From Paraburkholderia haematera (GTDB taxonomy: Bacteria; Pseudomonadota; Gammaproteobacteria; Burkholderiales; Burkholderiaceae): DNA of 64,000 bases. The notes below the pieces were generated by a model. The model ran no database searches and was not told the DNA's origin. It was given only the letters and a program-made list of their open reading frames with translations. Made by a program: the position numbers and the translations under genes. Positions 17,480-27,086 of the stretch are shown in pieces (within the stretch, counting starts at the first letter, position 1; the number at the start of each line of letters is the position of its first letter). The stretch covers positions 186,001 to 250,000 of the forward strand of contig NZ_CAJNBK010000005.1 of assembly GCF_905220975.1 (NCBI RefSeq), read 5' to 3'.

Positions 17480-18214
17480 ATGAAGCTTCTAAACGGCGCC
17501 ACGCTGCGCACGCTGCAGTTCGGATCGATAGTGTTTGCGACCAGTGCATTGGTCGCATGCGGTGGTGGAACCAGTAGCGGCGGTTCGCCGGTGGGAACGG
17601 TGGGCGGCACAGCCGCTGTCGGCGTGGCGCTGGCTAACGCAAGCATCACGCTGACCTGCAAGAACGGTTCAGGTAGCGCGACGGCTAATTCCAACGGCGC
17701 TTACACGACGACGTTCGCGTTCGACGGTCCCTGCACGATTACTGCGACCGGCGGCGCGATCACGATTCACTCGTTTGCGGCCGGCGCGGGTACATTCAAC
17801 GTGACGCCGCTGACGGAATTGTTGCTTGACTATCTGGCGGGGCAGTTGGGAACGACTGAGAGTGGGTTGCTCTCGGGGATATCTTCTAACACTTCGTATC
17901 AGAGCGCGCTGTCGAACAGCACGGTGATAGCGAATGCTGAGGCGGCCGTCGCGAAGCTGATCAAAGACCGGTATGGGATCACGCTTGCGTCGTCGTCGTT
18001 CCTGACGGTTTCGTTTGCGCCGGGCACGCCGGGTGCGGATGCGGATCTCGACGCGTTGCTTGCGGCCGGAGCGATTTTGAGTAATGGGCAGCCGGCGGCT
18101 TCATTGGCTGCAGCCGCGTTGGCGGCAGGGGCGGCGGCGCCGATTTCGAGCGGGAGTGGTGGGGCGACGGGTGGGACGGGGGGGAGTGCCGGGACGGGGA
18201 CGTCGGCGAAGTAA
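17480..18214 (+). CDS. EPS-locus lipoprotein with Gly/Ser-rich tail
   Basis: GGAG precedes ATG 17480. The 244-residue product has a lipoprotein signal (ATSALVACGGG, lipobox L-V-A-C), a carboxypeptidase-regulatory-like beta segment (A-S-I-T-L-T-C-K-N-G-S-G-S-A-T-A-N-S-N-G-A-Y-T), a helical middle, and a low-complexity Gly/Ala/Ser tail. It is the third gene of the initiator operon and is probably anchored in the outer membrane near the YjbH product. Specific role unknown. Confidence 0.65.
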   Translation: MKLLNGATLRTLQFGSIVFATSALVACGGGTSSGGSPVGTVGGTAAVGVALANASITLTCKNGSGSATANSNGAYTTTFAFDGPCTITATGGAITIHSFAAGAGTFNVTPLTELLLDYLAGQLGTTESGLLSGISSNTSYQSALSNSTVIANAEAAVAKLIKDRYGITLASSSFLTVSFAPGTPGADADLDALLAAGAILSNGQPAASLAAAALAAGAAAPISSGSGGATGGTGGSAGTGTSAK

Positions 18215-18369
18215 CTCGACCAGACGAACAACTTTATTGAGGCAGGGTGGCGCCGTCCTGTTGAGGATGAACGCCACTCACCTGGTCAAACATCACGAAG
18301 ATCCATTGCACCGAGCACATCATTTGTTCGACGTGCATACGACGACGATCCTGTTCATCTGCAATGTGG

Positions 18370-19620
18370 CTATCCGGCGGGTTGGTGTTCGACACTGAAC
18401 GACCCGTCCGTCACGGGTCCGCCTGGCTGCGGTAGCGCGCGGCCGGCGCGCTTCTCCCTGACAGACATTGCCAGATGACACCCAATGAACGTCCAGAAAT
18501 ACCAGTTGTAACTCAGGTAGTAGAGCGTGTTGTCCGAGTAACTTTCAAGCAGGTACGACACGATAAGCACAATCGCAACCACCGCTGATTTCCGGTTCAT
18601 CCGGGTCTTCCAGATTGTGACGAGACTGGCGCCGAACGTAGCGATATACAGGCCGAGTCCGATCACGCCGGTTTCGTATAGCGTCTGTATATAGGCGCTG
18701 TGTGCGTCGGCGGTATCTTCCAGCGGGAAAAAGCGTTGCGAGTTGCTTCTGAAAGAGCCCAATCCCTTGCCCTCCGTTCGTGAGTCGCTGGAATCGATCA
18801 AAGCGTATTCCCACAGCAGTTGCCGCCATGAGAAGGAGTCGAGCTGCACACCGCTTTGCACGTCTTGAGCGGAGCCGCTTGTGCCGAGATCGGTCAGTCT
18901 GTTGGAGATGGCCGGCACGAGTAGCAGCGGCGGCACCAGAATCAGACAGAGCAGCATCTTCCGGTTGATCAGCGTCGAATACAGAATGAACGACACCATG
19001 ATTGCGATCCATGCGCTGCGTGTTTCGGTGAGAACAAGCAGGATCAGCAGGAAGGGCACATACATGAGCCTGAACATTTTCCAGCGCGGATTCTTTCTCT
19101 GCGGGTCGATCTGAGGCAGATAGAACAGCGCAAGGACGACCAGCACCAGATAGAACGCGAGGATGTTCGGGTGTTCGAACGTGGATTGCAGCCGGCCGCT
19201 CAGCTTGTCGATAAAGACGTACTGGATGATCGCGAAAAACGACACGGCAAACGACGAGTAGATCACGCACTTGATCAGTTCTTCCGCGTGCTTTCGCGTC
19301 GTGATCACATTCGCTGCGATGAAGAAGATCATCGCAGCCGAGAACTGGCCGAGAAACAGCCGCAAGCCTTCGTAGAAATCCGGTGAGCGTAACAGCGAAA
19401 GCAGCGAGTAGCCGAGATACGCAATCCAGAAGAGCAGCGGCGTGCGGGGTATCGAGAGGCCTTTGCGAAGCAGCACCACGAGCCCCAGCATGATGATGAG
19501 ACCGTTCAATGCGGCGCCAGGCGACATGCCGCCCTCATCGAGCCTGAGCGATTCGAAGACGATATCCAATGCCGAACGGATAATGATGATTGCGTATAGC
19601 GTGCGTCTGATCAATGTCAT
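18370..19620 (-). CDS. O-antigen ligase/Wzy-type polymerase
   Basis: A polytopic inner-membrane protein of about 416 residues. I choose ATG 19620 (MTLIRRTLYAII), which has an upstream GAGGA, over the frame start at 19659. It has about ten to twelve helices and a large periplasmic loop (about residues 255-340) containing S-W-R-Q-L-L-W-E-Y-A-L and G-K-G-L-G-S-F-R, then H-S-A-Y-I-Q-T-L-Y-E-T-G-V-I-G, the Wzy_C/O-antigen ligase pattern. It should polymerise repeat units in the periplasm. It lies 60 bases downstream of the flippase gene on the same strand. Confidence 0.8.
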   Translation of the reverse strand: MTLIRRTLYAIIIIRSALDIVFESLRLDEGGMSPGAALNGLIIMLGLVVLLRKGLSIPRTPLLFWIAYLGYSLLSLLRSPDFYEGLRLFLGQFSAAMIFFIAANVITTRKHAEELIKCVIYSSFAVSFFAIIQYVFIDKLSGRLQSTFEHPNILAFYLVLVVLALFYLPQIDPQRKNPRWKMFRLMYVPFLLILLVLTETRSAWIAIMVSFILYSTLINRKMLLCLILVPPLLLVPAISNRLTDLGTSGSAQDVQSGVQLDSFSWRQLLWEYALIDSSDSRTEGKGLGSFRSNSQRFFPLEDTADAHSAYIQTLYETGVIGLGLYIATFGASLVTIWKTRMNRKSAVVAIVLIVSYLLESYSDNTLYYLSYNWYFWTFIGCHLAMSVREKRAGRALPQPGGPVTDGSFSVEHQPAG

Positions 19621-19680
19621 TTTATTTTTGTCCTCGGTTTGCTGCCGACGATGGCCCAAAGCCGTCGGCGTTTCTGCTGT

Positions 19681-21171
19681 TTATATGGCTTCGCCAACCT
19701 GACCCGCGTCCGACTTGAGCACGGAAGCACGCGTCGGCTGGCGTGACAGCGTGTTCAGCAGAAACCGGAGGTCGCCCGTGACATGCAAAATCGCGGCGTA
19801 AGCACCCGTTACGCCGATGATCTTCGCGGCGAGAACGATCGGGTTGAATTCGAATGCGCTCATTGTCAATTTCACCGCAGCGCTTGCGACGAGCATCAGC
19901 GCGATTCCGCCGAGGCATCCGATCGACGGCCGGAACAGCGAAAGCAGCGACGTACCGAATCCTCGGCGCGCGAGAATGTAAAAGGTCATCAAGCCGTTGA
20001 TCACGAAGCTGGCCGACACCAGCCACGCAAACATCACCAGACTGCCCGACAGCGCGCCGATCACCATCGCGCTGATACTGCAGGCTGCGCACAGCATTCC
20101 TGAAAAGGAAAGCAGATCCGTGCGTCCGATGGCCTGAAAAATCGCACCGACGGTGGACAGCACAACCTGTATCGCAATCGACAGGCTCAGGATCGAAAAG
20201 ATCGGCGCTGCAAGCGACCACTTCTTGCCATAGGCCAGAAAGATGATCTCGTCAGCACACAAAAAGCAGCCGACGCCCGCAAAGCCGCCCGCAATCAGCA
20301 GCGCGCGGATCACCGTTTGATATGAAGAAAAGATCGTGGCCTTGTCGTTTTGATGGGCTGCATAGATGGGTTGCAGCGCGGGCGAAATAATTTGCGTCAA
20401 ATTGGCATTGGGCAGCAGCATCAACCGGTACGACATGTCGTAGAGGCCAAGTGCGTTGCTTCCCATCAGCCGACCCACGACGAGCTTGTCGAGGTTCTTC
20501 GTGAAGTAGTTGGTCAGGTTGAAGAAGAACTGATAAACCGAGTACGAGAGGATTCGCGTCATTCCGCGGAAGACCGGTCGCTTGAAAGGGTTGAACCGGC
20601 TCGTGACGAGGCAGAACGCGAACATGCTGCACGCGTAGGACGCTCCTTTCAAGGCGAGCGCAAACACGCCGAAGTTCGCGTATGCCGTGGCGATACCCAC
20701 GCAGCCGGAAAGAATTGCGGAGGCAATCTCCACCATCACGATCTCTTTAAACTTCAGCTGCTTGCGCAGTACCGCGAACGGCACGATGCCCCAGCATGAC
20801 AGCGCAATGTTGAGCGCCAGAATTTTCGCGATCGCTATATAGCGCGGCTCGTGATAGAACGTCGAGAGAAGCGGTCCGCCGAACACGAAAATCATCGACA
20901 GCATCGAGCCGACGAACACCGTCAGCCAGAACAACGCGGACAACTGCTCGCGTTTCAGTTCGAACTGAACGATGGCCGGCCCCAGCCCCATCTCGCTGAT
21001 GAAGGAGAAGAACGTGACGAGGACCGTCAGCACGGCGATCACGCCGAAGTCGGACGGACTCAAGAGGCGCGCCAGTACGGCTGTCACTACCAGTTGGACA
21101 AGGGTATTGCTGTAGCGCCCGATAAAGTTCGCGAAGAGGCTCTTACGGATCGTGTGATTCAGATTGGACAT
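19681..21171 (-). CDS. Wzx-type polysaccharide flippase (MATE/MOP superfamily)
   Basis: A 496-residue membrane protein with about twelve to fourteen helices. The N-terminus (LFANFIGRYSNTLVQLVVTAVLARLLSPSDFGVIAVL, read in pieces) is typical of the lipopolysaccharide-biosynthesis branch of the MOP exporter superfamily. Such proteins turn lipid-linked repeat units across the inner membrane. GAGAG lies upstream of ATG 21171. It follows the deleted UDP-glucose dehydrogenase gene by 18 bases and precedes wzy, so the leftward operon originally read ugd-wzx-wzy. Confidence 0.85.
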   Translation of the reverse strand: MSNLNHTIRKSLFANFIGRYSNTLVQLVVTAVLARLLSPSDFGVIAVLTVLVTFFSFISEMGLGPAIVQFELKREQLSALFWLTVFVGSMLSMIFVFGGPLLSTFYHEPRYIAIAKILALNIALSCWGIVPFAVLRKQLKFKEIVMVEIASAILSGCVGIATAYANFGVFALALKGASYACSMFAFCLVTSRFNPFKRPVFRGMTRILSYSVYQFFFNLTNYFTKNLDKLVVGRLMGSNALGLYDMSYRLMLLPNANLTQIISPALQPIYAAHQNDKATIFSSYQTVIRALLIAGGFAGVGCFLCADEIIFLAYGKKWSLAAPIFSILSLSIAIQVVLSTVGAIFQAIGRTDLLSFSGMLCAACSISAMVIGALSGSLVMFAWLVSASFVINGLMTFYILARRGFGTSLLSLFRPSIGCLGGIALMLVASAAVKLTMSAFEFNPIVLAAKIIGVTGAYAAILHVTGDLRFLLNTLSRQPTRASVLKSDAGQVGEAI

Positions 21172-21189
21172 GACTCGACTCTCGCAGCG

Positions 21190-21421
21190 TTATTGCGCCG
21201 ATACTTCCAGCGCCACTTCCAGCCCGCTCGAGCGGCCGATCGCGTGGTACGTGAAGCCCCACTCGCGCATTTGTTGCGGCTCATAGAGATTGTGGCCGTC
21301 GATTAAGTGCGTCGATCCTGTGTGAATCGACGTCGAGGCAAAAGACCTCATTGCCGAGTTCTGCGAGGCACGCGGCCGTCACAAGGCCCACGTATCCGGT
21401 GCCGACTATGGTTATTTTCAT
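21190..21421 (-). pseudogene. UDP-glucose 6-dehydrogenase with a large internal deletion
   Basis: From ATG 21421 the gene starts normally ([22 protein letters not shown] ... C-L-D-V-D-S, the Rossmann NAD-binding end), but after about 43 codons it jumps to the enzyme's extreme C-terminus in another frame ([18 protein letters not shown] then YHAIGR, stop TAA at 21190-21192). The catalytic centre, hexamer domain and UDP site, more than 300 residues, are gone. The enzyme would have supplied UDP-glucuronate for EPS. Either another ugd copy exists in the genome or this EPS lacks glucuronic acid. It precedes wzx by 18 bases. Confidence 0.85.
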
Positions 21422-21742
21422 GGTATTTGCGGTGTCGATATGTATTGATGCTTCGCGCGTCATCCGGTTGGCAAACCCCATTGCCCCCGTAACACCTGAT
21501 GACGGACCCGACGCAGCGCTTTTCAGAAAGCTGAGTCTTCTTACGCAACATCCGTACCAATCCCTTATTTGAGTTCGATTCGTTCAAGGGACGTGGCATT
21601 CAAGCGCCTCCTTAACCGCGCGAAACGATAAGGAAAACACCCATGGTGATGTTCGGACGGACAGGCGGCTGTACGAAGCTATTGCAAAGAAGCGCATTTG
21701 ATGCAGCGTGTTGTGACTGCCCCATCCGAATGCCGGTTGCGG

Positions 21743-21785
21743 GTTACGTAACAACTTGGACGGCACGCAAGCGATGTCACGTAAC
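21743..21785 (+). promoter_or_regulatory. GTTAC box array 2 (candidate enhancer site, EPS)
   Basis: The perfect palindrome GTTACGTAAC stands at 21743-21752, followed by the near-palindrome GTCACGTAAC at 21776-21785, 33 bases (about three helical turns) apart. They lie 117-159 bases upstream of the -24 GG of the sigma-54-like element at 21901. Confidence 0.6.
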
Positions 21786-21900
21786 GTTTCTGCGCCACAC
21801 CAGATCTCCGCGATGCCACGCCGAACAAAAATCGACGAGGTCCCCTATCTGAAGGGGATGGGAAAGACATGTCCGCTTCTTTTGCGAATGTCCGTACGGA

Positions 21901-21916
21901 TGGCACGTTTTCTGCG
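21901..21916 (+). promoter_or_regulatory. Sigma-54-like promoter for the wza-wzb-wzc operon
   Basis: TGGCACGTTTTCTGCG matches TGGCACG-N4-YTGC with both the -24 GG and -12 GC in register. It is the best of the three EPS elements. The wza-like start is about 340 bases downstream. Confidence 0.65.
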
Positions 21917-22257
21917 TTAGAGGAATAAGCGATGAATTCTCCCCTCCTGACGCCGCTTGCATCGAACGCGCGTTTGACGGACGCCAGGGTGGGGAAGGTT
22001 GAGTTGATAAAGGAAAAAACAGAATTTCAGACCAGAAGTGCTGTTGGTTCGAATATAGATAATTTTATTGCAGGCGCGCCGCCGGATCTAATCGAAAGAA
22101 CAACGGTGTGGCCTTCGCAGCCTACTAGATCGAGAAGTGTATCGGGGGCCGATCGTTGCGGTTCGACGTTCGGGTTGCATGAGAGAAGAGACGCTGCTCC
22201 ATCCGCGCAACTGGCGGGCAGGCGAGACAGTAGCTCTAAATAAAATACGAGGCGTTG

Positions 22258-23430
22258 GTGAATCATTATTTATCCACGGGGATTAGCGCCAGGCCGTTTC
22301 TGCGCGCGTTGGCTCGCGCAGCCGCCTGCGCCGCAATAACGGCCACACTTGGCGCATGCGCTGTTGCACCAGGCATGAAGATGGGGAAATCGCCGAGCGT
22401 GCCGGCGGTCAGTGCGGGCGAAGCGACCCCCGCGTCGGATCTGGGTATTCCCATTACGCCGATCGACCTCACGTTGATCCGGCAGATACAGGATGCCGGC
22501 GCACGCAAGAGCGTCGAAGAGAACCAGACGCTGTTTGCGAAAGCGGGCGCGTATCGGCTCGGCGTAGGCGACGTGCTGCAGATCACGGTATGGGACCACC
22601 CGGAACTCAATGCCGCGTTGGGAACGCAAACAGCGCCTGCCACGAGCCGCCCGAATGATCCGCCGCAAGGTTTTGTCATCGATAGCCTCGGCAACGTGCA
22701 ATTCCCCTATGTCGGCAACGTGCCGGCGCTCGGCAAGACGGTCGAGCAAATGCGCGTCGAGCTTTACGCGCAGCTCGCCAAGGTGTTCATCAGGCCACAA
22801 CTGACGGTACGTGTCGCGTCGTACCGATCGCAGCAGGTATATGTCGATGGCGAGGTCAAGCTGCCGGGTCCGCAGCCGGTCAACGATATCCAGATGACCT
22901 TGTACGAAGCGATCGGCCGGGCCGGAGGCTTCGCGACGACAGCCGACCAGAGCCGCATGATCCTCGTCAGGGACGGCGCGACGTACCGGCTCGATCTGTC
23001 ACAGATGATCGCGAAGGGCGTCAATCCGGCAGAGATCGTGTTGAAGGGCGGTGATCTGCTGCGCGTGGTGGCCCGTGACGACAACGGCGTCTATGTGATG
23101 GGCGAGGTCAACCGTCCGACCACGGCCGTGCCGATGAGGTCCGGCACGCTCACCCTGAGCGATGCGCTTTCTCAGGCGGGCAGCATCAACACCGCGAGTG
23201 CCGATGCGGCGCAAATTTATGTGATTCGCGGCAAGGACCAAAACGATCTCAAGGTCTTCCATCTCGACGGGCAATCGCCGGTATCGATGGTGCTGGCCAA
23301 CCAGTTCGAGTTGCAGCCGCGCGATGTCGTCTACGTGGACGGTAACGGTCTGGTGCGCTTTAGCCGTGTCCTTCAACTGCTGCTGCCGGGTATCAATGCA
23401 GCGCTTACCGGTGCGTTGATAGCCAAATGA
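22258..23430 (+). CDS. Wza/BceE-type outer-membrane polysaccharide export lipoprotein
   Basis: A roughly 390-residue secreted lipoprotein with signal and lipobox ([12 protein letters not shown]). It then carries the polysaccharide export domain ([31 protein letters not shown]) and SLBB-type repeats (V-Y-V-D-G-E-V, V-Y-V-M-G-E-V). Wza forms the octameric outer-membrane pore. I start at GTG 22258, with GAGG ten bases upstream. The stop overlaps the phosphatase ATG by four bases, so wza-wzb-wzc are coupled. Confidence 0.88.
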   Translation: MNHYLSTGISARPFLRALARAAACAAITATLGACAVAPGMKMGKSPSVPAVSAGEATPASDLGIPITPIDLTLIRQIQDAGARKSVEENQTLFAKAGAYRLGVGDVLQITVWDHPELNAALGTQTAPATSRPNDPPQGFVIDSLGNVQFPYVGNVPALGKTVEQMRVELYAQLAKVFIRPQLTVRVASYRSQQVYVDGEVKLPGPQPVNDIQMTLYEAIGRAGGFATTADQSRMILVRDGATYRLDLSQMIAKGVNPAEIVLKGGDLLRVVARDDNGVYVMGEVNRPTTAVPMRSGTLTLSDALSQAGSINTASADAAQIYVIRGKDQNDLKVFHLDGQSPVSMVLANQFELQPRDVVYVDGNGLVRFSRVLQLLLPGINAALTGALIAK

Positions 23431-23882
23431 TCAGCGAAATTCTCATCGTCTGCGAAGGCAATATTTGCCGTAGCCCAATGGCTCAAGGTCTTCTCGCCAA
23501 TGCGTTGCCGGGTGTCGATGTGATGTCGGCGGGGCTGAGTGCGCTGGTTGGGCAGCGCGCCGATCCGGTTGCATGCGGCTTGATGGTGGAACGTGGGATC
23601 GATATCGGCACGCATGTCGGCAGACAACTCGAATTGCATCACGTCAGGTCTGCGCAGATCGTACTCGCAATGACGCGAGCGCAATGCAAGCGCATCGAAA
23701 TCGCGCATCCGTTCGCGATTGGAAAGGTGTACCGGCTCGGCCATAAAGACCAGATCGACGTTGTAGATCCATACCGGTTAGGGCGTGATGCATTCGAAGC
23801 ATGCCTCGCCCAGATCGATTGCGGACTCGAACACTGGCTCGAGTTGATCGGCAACCTCACCTATTCAAGCACATGCAACTAA
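23427..23882 (+). CDS. Low-molecular-weight protein-tyrosine phosphatase (Wzb/BceD type)
   Basis: The 151-residue protein carries the active-site loop C-E-G-N-I-C-R-S-P at about residues 9-17 and the acid D-P-Y-R near 113-116. It should remove phosphate from the C-terminal tyrosines of the adjacent kinase and so regulate EPS chain length and output. ATG 23427 overlaps the wza stop, and its own 3' end overlaps the kinase start by ten bases. Confidence 0.92.
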   Translation: MISEILIVCEGNICRSPMAQGLLANALPGVDVMSAGLSALVGQRADPVACGLMVERGIDIGTHVGRQLELHHVRSAQIVLAMTRAQCKRIEIAHPFAIGKVYRLGHKDQIDVVDPYRLGRDAFEACLAQIDCGLEHWLELIGNLTYSSTCN

Positions 23883-26059
23883 TTCAAAAACCCTACCGTA
23901 TCGCGCCGGCCGGCGATGAAGAGATCGATCTGTCCAACTATCTCTCCGTGGTCCGTGAGAAATGGAAGATGATCGCGGCGTGGACCATTGCGGGCGCGTG
24001 TGTCGGCGTCGCGTATTCGCTGCTCGCCAGTCCGATCTATCGTGCGGACGCAATGTTCCAGATCGAAGAGAGCATCAATCCCGCGCAAGGCGCATTGAAT
24101 GGGCTCGCGTCGATTTTCGATACCAAGCAGACCGCGGCGTCTGAAATCGAAGTGGTCAAGTCGCGGCTGGTGGCCGATCAGGCTGTCCATAACCTGCATC
24201 TGGACATCACCGCTTCGCCGCATTATTTTCCGGTGATCGGCGCGGCGATCGCACGTTTGAACGGGAGCGAAGAGCTCGCGTCACCGGTTCCGGGGCTGTC
24301 GAAATTCGCGTGGGGCGGCGAGAAGATCGCCGTGTCCACCTTCGACGTGCCGCGCGACGACTACGAAACCCGTTACACGCTAATCGCAAGGGAAAATGGT
24401 GCGTACGATCTATTCGACGCAGACCGTCAGCCGGTGTTGCATGGCACGGCAGGTACGCTGGCGCGCGGCCGGTTTGTCGAGTTGATGGTCGATCGTCTGG
24501 TCGCGCGACCGGGCACCGAGTTCCGGTTGATGCGCACATCGCCGCTCCAGGCGACTGCCGCCCTGCAAAACGCGTTGAAGATCGACGAGAAGAGCAAGCA
24601 GGCCGATATCATCAAGCTGTCGCTCGATGGCACCGACGCAACCCGCACCGCCGACATCGTCAATTCTCTGGCGCACGCTTATTTGCAGCAGAACATCGAT
24701 CGCAAGTCCGCGGACGCGGAGAAAGCGCTGGAATTCCTGAACCATCAGCTACCGGATCTGCGCAAGGAACTGGAGCAGGCGGAGACGCGCTATAACGATT
24801 TCCGTAACAGGAAAGGTACGGCGAACATCTCGGAAGAAGAGCGTTTGCTGCTGCAGCAGGTTGTCGATAACAAGGCGAAACTCACCGAGCTTCAGCAGCG
24901 CCGTCTGGAAATGAGCCAGCGCTTTGCCGACACGCATCCCGCGGTCGTCGCGCTGGATTCTCAGATCACGGCGCTGCAAGGCCAACAGGAGTTGCTGAGC
25001 AAAAATGTCGCTGGGCTGCCGGAAACCGAGCAATCCGCACTGCGTTTGCTGCGCGACGTGCGTGTCGACACGGAGCTTTATACGAGTCTGCTCGACAGTG
25101 CGCAGCAATTGCGGATCACGAAGGCGGGGCAGCTCGGCAATGTGCGGCTTGTCGATTTCGCGGTGACGCCCGAGACAGCGGTGTGGCCCAAACGCTGGAT
25201 CATCGTTGCGATCACGTCGGTGCTGGGTCTGTTCGCGGGCGTAGGGCTGTCGTTCGTGAGACGCGCCGTGTTTGGCGGCGTCGAGACGGCGAGCGAGATC
25301 GAAACCGCACTCGGCGTGCCGGTGTTTGCGGCGGTACCGCGAAGCTTTGCGCAGCGTCGCATGAACCGGCGCCTCGGTCGCAACCAGCCGGGCGATGCCA
25401 ACGTGCTCGCGTTGGCCGCCCCGGACGATATCGCGGTAGAAGGTATTCGCAGTCTGCGCACCGCGTTGAAGTTCGGTCTTGGCGAAGCGTCCAACAACAT
25501 CATCGCGCTAACCGGCCCACGCCCCGAAGCAGGCAAGTCGTTCATCGCGCTAAACCTTGCCGCCGTGCTTGCGAGCGGCGACAAGCGTGTATTGCTGATC
25601 GACGGTGACATGCGGCGCGGGGTTCTCGATACCGTGCTGGGCATGCCGCCTTCGCAGGGCTTGTCGGACGTGATCCGCGGTCGCGATCTGCACGACAGCA
25701 TTGTTCGCGATGTGCTGCCTGGCGTTGATGTGCTGCCGCGCGGCTCGGACGAAAAGAATCCGTCCGAGTTGTTGCTGCGCGAGCGCTTTACGAAGGTCCT
25801 CGAGGAATGCTCAGCCGCATACGATGTCGTGATTATCGACACCCCGCCGGTACTCGCCGTCACCGATCCGGTACTGATCTGTAAGCACGCAGGTGTGTCA
25901 TTGCTGGTGTTCCGTTTCGGTCATAGCCCGATCGGCGAAGTGACGGAGACGGCGAACCGCCTTCTTCATGCGGGCGTGTCGATCAAGGGCGCGCTTCTGA
26001 CCGATATCCCGCAGCAGCGAGTCAAGTACGGCGCCGGGTACTACAGCCATGCGCGCTGA
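23873..26059 (+). CDS. Tyrosine autokinase / chain-length regulator (Wzc/BceF type)
   Basis: A 728-residue inner-membrane protein. I start at ATG 23873 ([12 protein letters not shown]); longer frames would run back through the phosphatase. Order: N-terminal Wzz domain with a helix near 35-55, a long periplasmic coiled coil (about 260-410), a second helix near 440-460, then the cytoplasmic BY-kinase with Walker A (G-P-R-P-E-A-G-K-S), Walker A' (L-L-I-D-G-D-M-R-R-G) and Walker B (V-V-I-I-D-T-P-P-V). The C-terminal tyrosine cluster is short (KYGAGYYSHAR). It governs polymerisation and export with Wza. Confidence 0.92.
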   Translation: MQLIQKPYRIAPAGDEEIDLSNYLSVVREKWKMIAAWTIAGACVGVAYSLLASPIYRADAMFQIEESINPAQGALNGLASIFDTKQTAASEIEVVKSRLVADQAVHNLHLDITASPHYFPVIGAAIARLNGSEELASPVPGLSKFAWGGEKIAVSTFDVPRDDYETRYTLIARENGAYDLFDADRQPVLHGTAGTLARGRFVELMVDRLVARPGTEFRLMRTSPLQATAALQNALKIDEKSKQADIIKLSLDGTDATRTADIVNSLAHAYLQQNIDRKSADAEKALEFLNHQLPDLRKELEQAETRYNDFRNRKGTANISEEERLLLQQVVDNKAKLTELQQRRLEMSQRFADTHPAVVALDSQITALQGQQELLSKNVAGLPETEQSALRLLRDVRVDTELYTSLLDSAQQLRITKAGQLGNVRLVDFAVTPETAVWPKRWIIVAITSVLGLFAGVGLSFVRRAVFGGVETASEIETALGVPVFAAVPRSFAQRRMNRRLGRNQPGDANVLALAAPDDIAVEGIRSLRTALKFGLGEASNNIIALTGPRPEAGKSFIALNLAAVLASGDKRVLLIDGDMRRGVLDTVLGMPPSQGLSDVIRGRDLHDSIVRDVLPGVDVLPRGSDEKNPSELLLRERFTKVLEECSAAYDVVIIDTPPVLAVTDPVLICKHAGVSLLVFRFGHSPIGEVTETANRLLHAGVSIKGALLTDIPQQRVKYGAGYYSHAR

Positions 26060-27023
26060 TCTGCGCCTCATCGAGCGTGCGCCGTCAGCTGGCGCACCAC
26101 GGTCCACGGAGACTCCGGCCGGGAGCTTGAACGCAAACGCGTGCAGACAGGTTGCGATCATCATTCCGACGAAGAACAGGCGGGTTCTGCTGGAGAGGGC
26201 GCTCGCGTCGGTGTTCCGGCAGACGTACACGAACATTGCGGCAATCGTCGTGAACGACGGCTCGACCGACGACACGCGCCAGTTCCTGGACGCACTCGCT
26301 GCCCGTGAACCGCGCCTGACCGTGTTCCATACGGAGAAATCGATGGGCGCGCCGTCTGCGCGTAACCTCGCGATTCGTCTCGCCAATGCGCAATACGTCA
26401 CCGGCCTCGACGACGACGACGAGTTTCTGCCCGACCGGATCGCGTTGCTGGTAGCGAAATGGGAATCGCTGGGCGACGCGGCCCAATCCATCTCTTGCCT
26501 CTTCACGGAGAGCGTGATGACGGACGGCGTTAACGCAACCGTCACGGTGGACCGGAAAGACTCGGTCAGCTACGCGGATCTGTTCACGCATAACTTTATC
26601 GGTAACCAGATTTTCTGCCCGCTCGAGCGGATTCTGAAGATAGGTGGCTACGACAAGGATCTTCCCGCTTGGCAGGATCTCGAGATGTTCATGCGGTTGA
26701 TTCAGTCGCACGGCGCGGCGCTCAGGGAGAAGGACGCGACTTACGTCTGCTATGTGGACCCGCGACGCGACCGCATCTCCGCCAACACCCATTCACTGCG
26801 ACGCGCGTTCGATCTGATATCGAGCAAGCATCTGGACGTGCCGAAGCATCTTCATCACCGTTTGTATATGCAAATCTTCTCGCCGTTCTACGGCACGCGT
26901 CCGACGTTTGGAGACTGGCTCCGTTTGTTCAGATGGCGCGCCTCACCCGCGCTGTTTCTGAGAATCTTGCGCGCGAGCATCCGCCACAGTGCATTGAGCG
27001 TATTGAGTGCGATCCGTGCTTAG
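26049..27023 (+). CDS. Family 2 glycosyltransferase
   Basis: A 324-residue cytoplasmic protein with a GT-A fold: V-A-I-I-I-P-T-K-N-R, V-V-N-D-G-S-T-D-D-T, G-A-P-S-A-R-N, and the metal-binding G-L-D-D-D-D-E-F. It then shows W-Q-D-L-E-M-F-M-R, the usual acceptor-side E-D-like region. It should transfer one sugar of the EPS repeat unit; donor and linkage cannot be read. ATG 26049 overlaps the wzc stop by 11 bases. Confidence 0.85.
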   Translation: MRADLRLIERAPSAGAPRSTETPAGSLNANACRQVAIIIPTKNRRVLLERALASVFRQTYTNIAAIVVNDGSTDDTRQFLDALAAREPRLTVFHTEKSMGAPSARNLAIRLANAQYVTGLDDDDEFLPDRIALLVAKWESLGDAAQSISCLFTESVMTDGVNATVTVDRKDSVSYADLFTHNFIGNQIFCPLERILKIGGYDKDLPAWQDLEMFMRLIQSHGAALREKDATYVCYVDPRRDRISANTHSLRRAFDLISSKHLDVPKHLHHRLYMQIFSPFYGTRPTFGDWLRLFRWRASPALFLRILRASIRHSALSVLSAIRA

Positions 27024-27086
27024 GGCCGCGAGAAGCGGTCCGATCTCTACGGGCGTTGGCTGGTCGAACATCGTGGGAGTGACGTG

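Larger units (their letters stand above)
21422..22257. promoter_or_regulatory. Divergent regulatory region between the ugd-wzx-wzy and wza operons
   Basis: The 836-base region carries GTTAC boxes at 21743-21785 and a sigma-54-like element at 21901-21916 reading toward wza. About 340 bases separate that element from the wza-like start. A 103-codon frame from 21932 begins only a few bases after the expected transcription start and has a biased, protein-unlike composition, so I do not call it. No sigma-54 element was found for the leftward operon. Confidence 0.5.

Noticed and set aside
18215..18369. GCAGGGTGGCGCCGTCCTG near 18242 as a rho-independent terminator after the EPS lipoprotein
   Set aside because: Imperfect stem and no T-tract.
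21932..22243. A 103-codon frame before the wza-like gene, with an AGAGGA upstream
   Set aside because: The start lies within a few bases of the expected sigma-54 transcription start, so the ribosome site would not be transcribed; the composition is not protein-like.
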